Both the position numbers and the translations under genes were made by a program. Below, one piece after another: positions 23,253 to 36,356 of a stretch of 64,000 nucleotides of DNA. The DNA is from Cherax quadricarinatus (lineage: Eukaryota; Arthropoda; Malacostraca; Decapoda; Parastacidae): assembly GCF_038502225.1 (NCBI RefSeq), contig NC_091298.1, forward strand, positions 29,465,795 through 29,529,794, read 5' to 3'. The first letter of the stretch is position 1, and every line of letters starts with the position of its first letter. The notes under the pieces are model-generated. The model was not told the origin of the DNA, did not search any database, and was given only the letters and a program-made list of their open reading frames with translations.

Positions 23253-23399
23253 GTGAACAGGTTAGGTAAGGGCTCAGCCAGAGCATAAAAGTAACAAAGA
23301 ATTTAACAATAGAGTTGTACATGAATAACATGTGTTAAGACATGTACTAAGTGTTGTGGGGCCTCAACACTGTGTGTGATAATACCTGGAAATGTGTGA

Positions 23400-23704
23400 C
23401 ACTGCAGTAGTTCTGGGTGATTGTGTCGGGGACTGCTGGGAGGAATGCTTCTAAATCTAAAATCTCTTTCGTACGTTCGTTTGCTTGTTAATCGTTCTTA
23501 GGATGTTTCATGAGATCACCGTGAGAACTTCCATGAATCACATATGTTGCTTGAGTTATCAGATGTGCGAGCAGATTTATGCTCCCTGAAACGTGTTTTC
23601 GAAATCCTTAAAGTTTCACCAACGTAGTTTCTATCAGCTTTCAAAAGCAGTAATGTAAACAAACTTCTGCCAGAAGATTTATGTTGTAGAGTCCACTGTA
23701 TCAT
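23400..23704 (-). pseudogene. Penelope-like element GIY-YIG endonuclease fragment
   Basis: The minus-strand ORF at 23516-23704 contains DRNYVGETLRISKTRFREHK, which matches the core of Penelope-type GIY-YIG endonucleases (YVGxT...R...EH). Continuing beyond a frame break, residues around LEAFLPAVPDT fit the short region after that domain. The RT and the GIY start are missing. Such domains nick target DNA for Penelope retroelements. The call rests on one motif block. Confidence 0.65.
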
Positions 23705-23792
23705 AAGGTATATTAAATCCCATGTGTATTATTGTTAGATTACTGGGAGATGTTTTTGGTATGTGAGAGGGGAAAACGTCGCTGGCTTCTGC

Positions 23793-23860
23793 TTCCCTTA
23801 ACGCTGTATAGTCCTTGTGGCTTAGCGCTTCTTTTTGATTATAATAATTATAATAATGCT
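23793..23860 (+). repeat. SINE-like repeat 3' end fragment
   Basis: CTGTATAGTCCTTGTGGCTT then AGCGCTTCTTTTTGATTATA and (ATA)n. The same variant recurs at 57366-57412. Confidence 0.6.
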
Positions 23861-23970
23861 TCTCTTAACTCTACAAACTGTCATATAAAGCAGGGTAGCG
23901 TCACACTGTGGATATATCCAGTTGCCCTAAATAAATTAATCTCTTAGGATATTTTCTCTGTCTCTGTGTA

Positions 23971-24850
<880 letters not shown>

Positions 24851-25088
24851 GTGCCCTGACAGATGACCGACGTACACTTGGCCGACAGACATTTGACCGA
24901 AGAACAACTGGCAGAACGGACATATGGCCGAACGGATAATTAGGTTAGGTTAGGTTTGTTATTTTATGGCCTTTTTAATTTACTTTATTTTAATTTCTTT
25001 TTAATGCTTTGGGGACAAGATGTAATGATTGCCAGTTCGGTCATATATCCGTTTGGTGAAATATCCGTCGGCCAACTGTCCGGGAGCC
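24851..25088. mobile_element. MITE with long inexact inverted ends and 10-bp direct repeat
   Basis: ATATAAGAAT occurs immediately before (24841-24850) and after (25089-25098), a perfect 10-bp direct repeat that looks like a target-site duplication. The two ends are inexact inverted copies over about 75 bp. Each end is itself built of 15-16 bp sub-repeats of the type GACAnnTGGCCGAA. The centre carries three tandem TTAGG units (AATTAGGTTAGGTTAGG at about 24931). It is non-coding. Confidence 0.72.
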
Positions 25089-25391
25089 ATATAAGAATAC
25101 CAAGGTGTGTTTGTGTGGTTGTGAGACCTGTATGTACCGTCCCCAGTGCATCTTAATGTGCACATGAGAATTACCACCTCTACCCGATAACACTGAAGGG
25201 ACTGGGAGTGTGTAGTTCATGGGTTATAGGAACTATAACTCAACACCCTCAGAATACCCAGGAGCTGGAACACAACCTTGTCACTTATGAATAAAAATGG
25301 AGAAGAATCAGAGTAGAGATAGTTTAGATAGTTAATGGGTCCCAACGGTGTCCTGCCGACAGTACAGAAAGTTTTCATTGGGACTGTGTTT

Positions 25392-25420
25392 CTGTTAAGA
25401 TGTGATAAACATCTTAACAG
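25392..25420. other. Perfect 12-bp-stem hairpin
   Basis: CTGTTAAGATGT, loop GATAA, then ACATCTTAACAG, followed by ATCGAAACGTTG. The role is unknown; it may be part of a dispersed repeat. Confidence 0.6.
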
Positions 25421-25444
25421 ATCGAAACGTTGTTACAATATAAC

Positions 25445-25553
25445 CTACCCACAATAGGTGGGTGGGAATGGTTGGTTTTGAGAAAGACATGCCTTGTGTG
25501 GGCCAGTAGGCCTTCTGCAGTGTTCCTCTATTCTTATGTTCTTATGAGTTGGT
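25445..25553 (+). mobile_element. CR1-like LINE 3' tail, copy 2
   Basis: GTGGGCCAGTAGGCCTTCTG followed by CTATTCTTATGTTCTTATG parallels 13915-14012 and the antisense end at 59283. The tandem TTCTTATG end is preserved. Confidence 0.68.
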
Positions 25554-26121
25554 GCAGATTTGACTATTTTTGTGTGTAAAACTGTACGCCATTTTGATTC
25601 CCGTAATAGTAACAATCCAATAAATATTGTTTAAAAAATTAGAATCATTGGAATTCTCATCACATTAAAATATCGTTTATTTTGATTTTAGAATTGTAGA
25701 GAATTTTAAAACTAATGCAACTGGTCAACAATTATAGGGTTATAACTGTAAGAGTAGTTGACATGTGCAGGTGATCTATCCTCAACCTTTTATAGGTTAT
25801 TCCCGAAACAGAGTTCCACAAGATTGCTTTAAAGATCCTCTTTTGATCGGCTTTACAATATCAGGCATCACCGAGTAATTCTTATATTGTTACTGGTGAT
25901 AGATTCACATATAAACATAGGAACGATATGGTAGTGGTGGTGATGATGGTGGAGAGCATGGTGGTGATTCTATTGGTGTGGTGGTGATGGTGATGGTGGA
26001 GAGTATGGTGGTGATAGCATTGGTGTGATGGTGGTATTGATGATGGTGGTGATAGAAGAGATGATAGACACAGATATGCATATGAATGCATATACATATG
26101 AATTAACATGCATGTATTCGT

Positions 26122-26123
<2 letters not shown>
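25554..26123. other. Interval without recognised genes
   Basis: AT-rich unique sequence is followed by imperfect GGTGGTGAT-type trinucleotide-rich sequence (25925-26060). No gene is supported. Confidence 0.5.

Positions 26124-26190
<67 letters not shown>
26124..26190. repeat. (TA)n microsatellite
   Basis: The TA tract continues into TTTATTTATTTTTT. Confidence 0.95.
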
Positions 26191-26195
<5 letters not shown>

Positions 26196-26213
26196 TTATT
26201 TTTTTTTTTTTTA

Positions 26214-26316
26214 TAGGATGGGGTCCACCTCTGGTGTAAATTGTGGGACCCATAGCCTCGGAGAAGTGGATAAAAAGGCTTCAAGGAAGAATATTTGGAT
26301 TTCTTCCTGAAGCCAT
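26214..26316 (+). repeat. (TA)n-linked double-hairpin repeat, copy 1
   Basis: About 100 bp start with ATAGGATGGGGTCCACCTCT and end near TTCTTCCTGAAGCC. Two internal hairpins exist: GGGTCC with GGACCC, and GGCTTCAAGGAAGAA with TTCTTCCTGAAGCC. A 97%-like copy by eye lies at 58943-59042, also just after a (TA)n tract. Confidence 0.78.
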
Positions 26317-26339
26317 TTGAATATTCCACTTCCCCTACC

Positions 26340-26700
26340 ACCCCATCTTTTAAACTATTTTTTTTTACCAATAGGAATATTTTATTACATAATATGGCAC
26401 AGAAGATTTAAGAGATACATTGTTGATATAAAGGTGGCATATAAGGTACATGTTGTTACGTGTGTAACACCGATTATAAGGCGAAAATCTCATCCAGCTC
26501 CTCAGAGCTGGGGCGTGTGCCCAAAATGCAGCATGCATTACCCCTTTGAACAGCCGCGCTGAGCCGCTGGAACAGAAAACTAGCTGCCCTGGGATCCCTA
26601 GTTACCCTGATGAGTCTTTTTCCCAGCTCCTTAAGGAAATTAGATGCACTCTTTCCCCATGAGCCAAGGGTCTCTGAGCCTATGGGAACAAACATATAAT
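26340..26700 (-). pseudogene. Short 3' fragment of the REL-endonuclease LINE
   Basis: The minus ORF (26474-26719) ends the protein: IGSETLGSWGKSASNFLKEL, then TRDPRAASFLFQRLSAAVQR and GTRPSSEELDEIFAL. It matches the last ~75 residues of the 982-aa protein and is closer to the 2.3-3.2 kb copy. About 130 bp of 3' UTR follow. Its 5' side abuts a MITE fragment at 26700. Confidence 0.85.
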
Positions 26701-26942
26701 ATACACAAATAACCCGCATATAGAAGAGAGGAGCTTACGACGACGTTTCGGTTGGATTAGGCTAAATTAAATTGTGCTTGTTATAATAAGGTTAGGTAAA
26801 TTTTCTAAGGTTCTTTTGGTACAAAATTCTTAATTTTTACAGTAACATAAATGAAAAAATATATCTTTAAATGTATAAGAGCATTTTTTAAAAAAGGGCT
26901 TAATATTAAATGAGATTTTGCTAATTTGCTATTGGGCACGAC
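26700..26942 (-). mobile_element. Truncated MITE of the GTCGTGCCGAATA family, 429-bp subtype
   Basis: One terminus (GGGCACGAC at 26934-26942) is present. The segment carries the subtype-specific insert with TTACGACGACGTTTCGGTTG that is also in copy C at 33730. The other terminus is lost at the junction with the REL-LINE fragment. Confidence 0.72.
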
Positions 26943-26964
26943 ATTATATATATATACACACGCA

Positions 26965-27035
26965 CAAGGTGTTTCAAAGAGGTGGACACAATTTCCAAGC
27001 AGTCTCCTTTGAAATTGGGTCCATCTCTTTAAAAC

Positions 27036-27039
<4 letters not shown>
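26965..27039. repeat. 75-bp palindromic repeat, copy 1
   Basis: GTGTTTCAAAGAGGTGGACA and the near-inverse TGGGTCCATCTCTTTAAAAC fold into a hairpin. The same unit, inverted, is at 33593-33663. TA/CA/TG repeats flank it. Confidence 0.72.

Positions 27040-27076
<37 letters not shown>
27040..27076. repeat. (TG)n-(TA)n microsatellite
   Basis: A short TG run then TA units, ending exactly where the REL-LINE 5' region begins. Confidence 0.93.
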
Positions 27077-27078
<2 letters not shown>

Positions 27079-30000
27079 GGCACCTCTGCCAGAGAGAGGC
27101 TGTGGGCATCTCGCTCTGTGATTTTGGCACAATATCGTCCAATCAAGAACACCTACCAGGATTATCATCAACAGACTGGTGTGTGAATATCTGCTGGTCG
27201 TGTTGGAAAGGGCCTGAAGACTCCGCATTTCGTCTATTCCGTCAGAATCAAGAAAAGTTCTGTGTATGTGAATTCAGTGAGGGAACACAACGGTCACCTA
27301 TGGGTAGGAGAGGTCGGTGAGGGGAGGCCTAATGGAGGAGGAGGAGGCGGAGGTTGAGGGGTAAAACTGTCCCCCCCTTCCCCAAACAGGCGCGCATACA
27401 CCGTGTGCTCGTGTTACAACAATGGTGTGTTTGTTCACCGTGTGTATAGTGTATATAGTCTATAGTGTACAGTGCATAGTATGTGCATGGTATGCGCATA
27501 GCATGTGAAGTGTATAGCGGTGTGTCGTTGATAGTGGGGGCAGTGCACTGAGCACAGTGGTGTATAGTAACATGTGCTCTGAGCATCGTGGTGTATAGTG
27601 ACTTGTCCTGGGAGGGAGTGAGTGCCCTACTCCGCCTCAGCACACATCTTCCACCGCCCACCACAAGGACTGGACACCCCTCTCCTCCCCCCCCCCACCA
27701 CCACCATGAACCACATGCGGAATGTGCCATGCGCCATTTTCCCTTCAGCTTGGGCTTATCACACAGTGTGAGGTATGGCAGACGATGAAGCCAGTCAGCC
27801 ACAAAGCCAGGGAAACAATGCACCCAACAATGAAAGAAGAGGCACATGTCAGGTGTGTGGAGAGTTTCGAGCACGCAACAGGGACGGCCGTATTCGTGCA
27901 CACAATAGGTGTGCGGGATCACATATGCCCCCAGCAGAGAGCAGCCCACAGCCTCCACAGGCAGATGACAATTCCAATGGCAACCTCGTCACTTGCGATA
28001 ACCTTCTGTTGGCATTCAAATCCACTGCTAGCAGTACACTATCCCACATCCCTAAAGCAGCTCGCCCATATGCAGCAGGGAAATTCACAGACCTTCTTAA
28101 GCGGGTGAATGGAGGTTCCACCAACTTAGAAGCCCGAGGCACCATCCAAGCATGGCGCAACCTTCTCTTGTTCGGCAATGTCTGTCTTGCAGTTCCTGAA
28201 AGACGAGGCAAACTGCTAACCACGTCAGTTATCAAGGCAGTGCGCAACTACCCAAGAACGGATAACTGTGTCCCTCTGCCCCATCATCGCAGGAATCAAA
28301 GAGGCAGACCCAAGAAAAGTCCTACTGAGAACGAGAAAATTTGCGCACAGGTTAGCAAAAAAATTGAGGAAGGTAACACAGTGGGAGCAATAAGAATAAT
28401 TACAAGTGACGACACTGTAGCCCCCAAAGATGAGACCACGGCCCAAGCACTAAGAGACAAGCACCCAACCAGGGACACCACAGCCATCAACGACAACCCT
28501 GAGGAAGACCCTATCACTGAACAATTAATTTTGCCAGAATCGGAAGTCTATAAGGCGATCGTGTCATTTCCAGCAGGATCTGCAGGAGGTTACACTGGAA
28601 TTCGACCTCAGCACCTCAAAGAGATGGTAAATCCAGTACTCGGTGAATCTGCATCAATTCTTCTCACCGAGTTAACAACTTTCGTCAACAATTGCCTGGC
28701 TGGGCGAATCCCAGAAGAAATTAAACCTTTCTTTTTTGGAGCCTCACTATGTGCTTTGAAGAAGAGGGATGGGGGAATCAGACCCATTGCAGTTGGAAAC
28801 ACTCTTCGCCGTCTCGTTGCCAAAGCAGCAGTGAGAAACATTCGCCTAGAAGCTGCCACTATACTCCAGCCACACCAACTGGGCTTTGGGGTCTCTCAAG
28901 GCAGTGAAGCTGCAGCTCATGCGGCAAGGGCCTACATCAGGGACCTACCAGAAGACAAGGCCATAGTCAAACTTGATTTTAGAAATGCCTTTAATATGGT
29001 GAGGAGAGATGCTGTTTTGCCAGCTGTTCGGGTTCGGTTCCCCAGTCTCTTTCCCTTCATTTCAGCCGGCTACAGCAAACCCTCAATTCTTTTGTTTGGA
29101 GAACATGAAATTCAATCATCAGAGGGTGTTCAGCAGGGTGACCCACTTGCTCCACTTCTCTTCTGCTTGGCAGTAAGAGAACTAACTTCCAGCCTACGCA
29201 GTGAGCTCAATATATGGTACCTGGATGACGGCACTCTGGCAGGTACTGAAGAGTCCCTCGTGGGGGACCTACAACTGGTGAAAACACAGGGAGAAGGCTT
29301 GGGACTCATCCTCAATCCCTCTAAGTGTGAAATCATCACAGCGAACCAGGAAATAATCAATGCTGTGCGAAGAATCCTCCCGGAAATCTCGACTACAACT
29401 CCGTCCAACAGTACCCTCTTGGGGGCACCGCTGGGTCACCAGGCCATCGATACTGTCCTCAGGGACAAATTGAATGACCTTATGAGAATGGAGGAGAGAA
29501 TAAGCGATCTTGATGCCCATGATGCTCTGTATCTCCTCACAAGGTGTCTTACTATGCCAAGACTCACTTACTTCTTGAGGTGTGCACCCTCTTTTGACAA
29601 CCCAACACTCGATGAATATGACGCACACCTGAGATCAACTTTTAAGAAGGCACTGAACCTGTCACTAGAGGATGAGCAATGGGATCAGGCAACCCTCCCA
29701 GTGCGACTGGGAGGTATAGGGGTGCGTAAAGCAACGCATGTTGCTTTACCTGCTTTTCTGTCGTCGTGTTTGGCTTCCAGTGCATTAGTCAAGAAGATAG
29801 TGCCCGAACGCTTGAGAGACTTGGTAGGAGCTCAAGACCCCAGGTTTACTGAAGCAGCAATTCGGTGGGACACCCTTACAGACTCCTCCAGTAGACCAGC
29901 TCCTCCCAAACAGCACAAACAGTCCCACTGGGACAAACCGATCATGGAAAAAATCGCCAACACAATGCTCTCCAATGCTTCAGGAAAGAACAAAGCTCGT

Positions 30001-30792
30001 CTCCTGGCAGTGAAGGCACCACACTCAGGAGATTTCCTGTTAGCTGTTCCCAATTCCTCCCTGGGCACCCGTCTCGACCCACAGGCCATTCGGATTGGTG
30101 TTGCTCTTCGCCTAGCCGCCCCCATCCTCACCGAACATAGGTGTATTTGCGGCAGGGCGACAGCTGATCAATTCGGACTCCATGGTCTCGTGTGTCACAC
30201 AGCAGAAGGGAAGTATGCCAGACATGAGGAGATCAATGACATAATAAAGAGAAGCCTCGTCACAGCCCGTTGCCCAGCTCAACGGGAACCCCAAGTACAG
30301 AGGTCTGATGGAAGTCAAAAGCGTCCTGATGGAGCCACTATGCTACCCTGGAAGGATGGAAAGCAGATTGCCTGGGACTACACCTGTGCTGCCACATTGG
30401 CAGACACCTACTTGCCATACTCTGTAGTGGAAGGGGGTGGAGCTGCCAGCCACAGGGAGACCCAGAAGATCCGAAAATATGAAGACCTTCCCCCTTGCTA
30501 TAACTTCATTCCAATAGGGTCGGAGACCCTTGGAGCATGGGGCAAGTGTGCTCTGAAGTTCCTCAAAGAGCTGGGTGAAAAGCTCATCATAGAAACCAAG
30601 GACCACAGGGCGACCAGCTTCCTCTTTCAGAGACTCAGTGTTGCGATCCAGAGAGGAAATGCCTGCAGCATTCTGGGCACGCGGCCCACCGCAGGGGAGC
30701 TGGACGAAGTATTCGAGATGTAGCTCTGAGTTACCTATGTTGTTTTACTTTGTATCATATTTTTGTGAATGTTTCGTCAATGTATTTTGTCT
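27077..30792 (+). mobile_element. Apparently full-length REL-endonuclease LINE inside (TA)n
   Basis: The element is bounded by (TA)n at 27051-27076 and 30793-30819. It has about 700 bp of 5' leader, one intact ORF (27775-30723) and about 70 bp of 3' UTR ending at TTGTCTTTATATAT. There is no poly(A) tail. Two 5'-truncated relatives occur in the window (2299-3190, 26340-26700). Exact ends are uncertain because TA target repeats hide any target-site duplication. Confidence 0.8.
27775..30723 (+). CDS. REL-LINE polyprotein: zinc finger, reverse transcriptase, restriction-like endonuclease
   Basis: An intact 982-residue ORF; ATG at 27775 is the first after an in-frame TGA six bases upstream. N-terminus: a CxxC...H..C finger (C25, C28, H43, C46), likely nucleic-acid binding. 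RT domain about 250-600, with LDFRNAFN (catalytic D401), GVQQGDPLAPLLF (Q453-Q454) and WYLDDGTLAG (D484, D485; YLDD rather than the common YADD). C-terminus: a knuckle C790-x-C792-x10-H803-x3-C807, then RPDG...IAWDYTC with D852 and D868, and a basic QKIRKYEDL. This order (RT, CCHC, PD...D endonuclease) is that of the R2/R4/NeSL-type LINEs, whose endonuclease nicks a specific target to prime reverse transcription. No apurinic endonuclease is present. All catalytic residues appear intact, so recent activity is plausible. Clade placement within the REL group is not resolved. Confidence 0.92.
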   Translation: MADDEASQPQSQGNNAPNNERRGTCQVCGEFRARNRDGRIRAHNRCAGSHMPPAESSPQPPQADDNSNGNLVTCDNLLLAFKSTASSTLSHIPKAARPYAAGKFTDLLKRVNGGSTNLEARGTIQAWRNLLLFGNVCLAVPERRGKLLTTSVIKAVRNYPRTDNCVPLPHHRRNQRGRPKKSPTENEKICAQVSKKIEEGNTVGAIRIITSDDTVAPKDETTAQALRDKHPTRDTTAINDNPEEDPITEQLILPESEVYKAIVSFPAGSAGGYTGIRPQHLKEMVNPVLGESASILLTELTTFVNNCLAGRIPEEIKPFFFGASLCALKKRDGGIRPIAVGNTLRRLVAKAAVRNIRLEAATILQPHQLGFGVSQGSEAAAHAARAYIRDLPEDKAIVKLDFRNAFNMVRRDAVLPAVRVRFPSLFPFISAGYSKPSILLFGEHEIQSSEGVQQGDPLAPLLFCLAVRELTSSLRSELNIWYLDDGTLAGTEESLVGDLQLVKTQGEGLGLILNPSKCEIITANQEIINAVRRILPEISTTTPSNSTLLGAPLGHQAIDTVLRDKLNDLMRMEERISDLDAHDALYLLTRCLTMPRLTYFLRCAPSFDNPTLDEYDAHLRSTFKKALNLSLEDEQWDQATLPVRLGGIGVRKATHVALPAFLSSCLASSALVKKIVPERLRDLVGAQDPRFTEAAIRWDTLTDSSSRPAPPKQHKQSHWDKPIMEKIANTMLSNASGKNKARLLAVKAPHSGDFLLAVPNSSLGTRLDPQAIRIGVALRLAAPILTEHRCICGRATADQFGLHGLVCHTAEGKYARHEEINDIIKRSLVTARCPAQREPQVQRSDGSQKRPDGATMLPWKDGKQIAWDYTCAATLADTYLPYSVVEGGGAASHRETQKIRKYEDLPPCYNFIPIGSETLGAWGKCALKFLKELGEKLIIETKDHRATSFLFQRLSVAIQRGNACSILGTRPTAGELDEVFEM

Positions 30793-30819
30793 TTATATAT
30801 ATATATATATATATATATA
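30793..30819. repeat. (TA)n microsatellite
   Basis: A TA tract at the 3' end of the REL-LINE; the foldback element begins directly after it. Confidence 0.95.
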
Positions 30820-31050
30820 CAATTTCATTCTCATCCCTGTTTGGTGTACTAGCCTCACGAGCAGTATTTATATATTATTGGAACCACGAACGAGTGGTAC
30901 TGATCAATAACAACACTGCGCTAGCCAACGATTCGAACCCATGTTGTACTGGCCTGCCTCATGATAAGTGAGAACCACATGACGCTTTAAAAAACAGGAT
31001 CACCCAACCCTACAAGCTCGTGAGGCTAGTACACCAAACAGGGATGAGAA

Positions 31051-31056
<6 letters not shown>
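30820..31056. mobile_element. Foldback element with 39-bp perfect TIRs and a tRNA-like B box
   Basis: 30824-30862 and 31016-31054 are perfect 39-bp inverted copies (inner end GCCTCACGAGC). Inside, the minus strand holds a B-box-like GGGTTCGAATC preceded by tRNA-like text. There is no ORF. (TA)n lies on both sides (30793-30819, 31057-31097). Confidence 0.82.

Positions 31057-31097
<41 letters not shown>
31057..31097. repeat. (TA)n microsatellite
   Basis: TA tract between the foldback element and the truncated RTE-like LINE. Confidence 0.95.
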
Positions 31098-33592
<2,495 letters not shown>

Positions 33593-33663
33593 GTGTTTTA
33601 AAGAGATGGACCCACTTTCAAAGGAGACTGCTTGGAAATTGTGTCCACCTCTTTGAAACACCT
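33593..33663. repeat. 75-bp palindromic repeat, copy 2 (inverted)
   Basis: TTTAAAGAGATGGACCCACT to GTGTCCACCTCTTTGAAACA; an inverted version of 26965-27039, with repeats on both sides. Confidence 0.72.

Positions 33664-33667
<4 letters not shown>

Positions 33668-33729
<62 letters not shown>
33668..33729. repeat. (TA)n microsatellite
   Basis: TA tract between the palindrome and MITE copy C. Confidence 0.95.
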
Positions 33730-34155
33730 GTCGTGCCGAATAGGTAAAACTGGTCAATTAGGAAAATCTCATTTAAAATTAAGCCCTTTTTTAAAAAATG
33801 CTCTTATACATTTAAAGATATATTTTTTTTCATTTATGTTACTGTAAAAATTAACAATTTTGTACCAAAAGAACCTTAGAAAATTTACCTAACCTTATTA
33901 TAACAAGCACAATTTAATTTAGACTCATCCAACCGAAACGTCGTCGTAAGCTTCTCTCTTCTATGTGCGGGTTATTTGTGTATATTTTAGATAAGTTTAC
34001 AATAATTTAATAAACAAACACAATGAAATATATTCTTTCGTTACGTTCAGAATGATTTATGCGGAATTATTGCATACACAAATTTTCGCTTGTCCTGTAT
34101 GGCAAGATGAGCGTTGCTATTTAAGCCAAGATCGCAAGTTCTGCCTATTCGGCAC

Positions 34156-34158
<3 letters not shown>
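33730..34158 (+). mobile_element. 429-bp MITE, copy C (subtype with insert)
   Basis: The GTCGTGCCGAATAGG and CCTATTCGGCACGAC termini are in the same orientation as copy A. It is about 41 bp longer because of a central insert containing CGAAACGTCGTCGTAAGC, shared with the 26700 fragment. (TA)n lies on both sides. Confidence 0.83.

Positions 34159-34238
<80 letters not shown>
34159..34238. repeat. (TA)n microsatellite
   Basis: About 80 bp of TA between MITE copy C and a tRNA-like foldback. Confidence 0.95.
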
Positions 34239-34241
<3 letters not shown>

Positions 34242-34510
34242 AACACTGATCTCTGGCTGAAGGAGACTCGAAACTACGAACCTTAGGACAAGGTACGCAG
34301 TGCTTTACCAATCTACCCACACTGGACAATACCTTGGCGTGTAAGCTGTAAGCCTTCTCCCTGAAAGCTGGCTGCCTTGGATCAAACGTGTAGCGCAAGC
34401 TACACGCCAAGGTATTGTCCAGTGTGGGTAGATTGGTAAAGCACTGCGTACTTTGTCCTAAGGTTCGTAGGTTCGAGTCTCCTTCAGCCAGAGATCAGTG
34501 TTTGTGTATA
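34237..34510. mobile_element. Foldback element whose arms are tRNA-like (about 107 bp arms)
   Basis: 34237-34343 and 34401-34510 are near-perfect inverted copies around a 57-bp loop. The plus-sense arm contains an A-box-like GGTAGATTGGTAAAGCACTG and a B box AGGTTCGAGTCTCC, so each arm is tRNA-like. A head-to-head SINE pair or a foldback that captured a tRNA sequence would both fit. No ORF. Confidence 0.75.
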
Positions 34511-34537
34511 TTTCGCCTGCTCTCGCGAATTCCTTGC

Positions 34538-34574
<37 letters not shown>

Positions 34575-34576
34575 AT

Positions 34577-36356
34577 ATATTATAATGTCATTAAAATCAC
34601 AGGCGCACATGCGTACCCACGCACAATGCCACCCCTTCCCTCTCCTCTTCCGTTTCCCCTCGCTATGTAATATCCCTCGGGGAATTTCACATTAGTTTTT
34701 CCTGTTTTTCTTTTCTGCTTTGATCACTAAAACTGATTTTCTTTCTGGTATTCACATTTGCATCTCACTGCTCTTCCTTGCAATGTTATCAGCATTTGTG
34801 CACCAGACGATTAATCTCTGTTTGTCTCTTTGATACATCTGGTCATTGCCCATGTGAGGGGATGTAGAGGGTCATCGATGTTTGTCTGGTTTGTAGGGTA
34901 GGGTATGCAGCAGTTAGTGGGTGGGATTAAGTGATTGAGTAGAGCGGACTGAATTGCAGGGTTGAGTTCAGTTGGTGGGATAGGAGGGATGAATAGGGCA
35001 TTGTCCTGTGTCAGGGAATAGTAAAGTTGAGAGATGAGGATTGTGGTGGTGGGAAATTGTTAAGAGGAAGGTGTTATTCTCCTCTCCTCTCTGCTTCTTG
35101 GTGGTGTTCCCTTCCACTCTCCTTGATGAACTGCTCTGGGGTCGTTACTCTCTGTTGGCTTGCCTCTGTGGGAGAGAGGGAGGAAGGTGAGAGGGGTCGG
35201 GAAGGAAGTGGAAGAGGAAAAGCAGAGAGGGAGAGGGAAGGGGACGGGAAGAGGGAAGGAGAAAGGGGAGTGTGTGAAAGGGCGTGGGGAAGACTGATAG
35301 CAGAGGACTTAGAAGTCCACACTGAGATTATCTGCTTCTGTCTAGATTTAGAACTACTGTGTACTATCTTGGCATATGACTCAATAATAGAAAAGCAGAA
35401 GGCTCTCTTAATACCCTCAACTCTTTCCAATCACGACGGCATAAAAACAGGGCGAGGGGAGATATACCATACTATATGGAGAGATGGCATAGAATTTGCA
35501 GCAGAGATAGAACCGGTTTGGAGAGAGAGTGAGTTTGGTGAGTAAATATCCTCAATAGATGAATACCTGTATAGAATTTACTATTTACCACAGCACACGA
35601 TTTCCGTTTGATAGCTTTAAAATGCCTTTTTAGATCTGCCTTAAACTTAAAGCATTTATGTATCATAATAGAGCAAAGCTCCCACTGTTAGTGGACAATG
35701 TTCCTTCTCTTTCTGTAAAAAAAAATATGAAAGGAGACAGTTGTGTTACATCTCGCTTAACAATTCTGACCCCCGCTTGGTACTCAAGCTGTCAGAAAGC
35801 AGTACTAAGTGAACAAATTTCTGCTTCAGGTTTAAAGATTATCACTTATTTCATCGCGTGGTCCATCTAGCATGATATACTAACACAACCATCATGACAA
35901 AGCATTCAAATATTCCAGAATTATTTGAGGCGTTTAAGCTAAATTATATATTCCTGATATTCTCTCCCACGTCCCTGCAACTCTCTCCCACGTCCGTACA
36001 ACTATCTCACAGTGCTCCAGTTTGTCACAACATATCAGCCAATGAGCCAAACGAGATGGAATTGTCAGGAAACAGGAGCTTTTAGTCATCTGATCGAAGC
36101 CTGCCGCTGATTTACCCGGTCGTGGTTGTTTTGCATAACTACCCGCGTCAGGCTGACCTCAGCTCAGGTCACGCCCCTTTGTCTTCTACATCCTACATTA
36201 TCTGACTACACAACAGTGTGTCCAAATTGACTCGCTATTTAGTTATGGTTCCGTTCCTGTTCATGTATCTTTCGTTTAAACTACGTGGATTAGTAAAGAA
36301 ATAGTGACAGCCTGAAATTTTAAAATAAGATTAAAAAGTGCTTCACATATTGCACT
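34577..36356. other. Interval without recognised genes
   Basis: Unique-looking sequence with a GA-rich stretch (35168-35290). The 172-codon ORF at 35027-35545 crosses that stretch, has no recognisable domain and is not supported as a gene. Confidence 0.5.

Noticed and set aside
24931..24950. Telomere or interstitial telomeric array (TTAGG)
   Set aside because: Only three units inside a MITE; too short to be telomeric.
26340..26400. Third REL-LINE copy as evidence for a (TA)n target
   Set aside because: Its 3' junction is not adjacent to TA repeats; the nearest tract is 150 bp away, so I did not count it.
35027..35545. 172-codon ORF
   Set aside because: It crosses a GA-rich stretch, shows no recognisable domain and no conserved neighbour.
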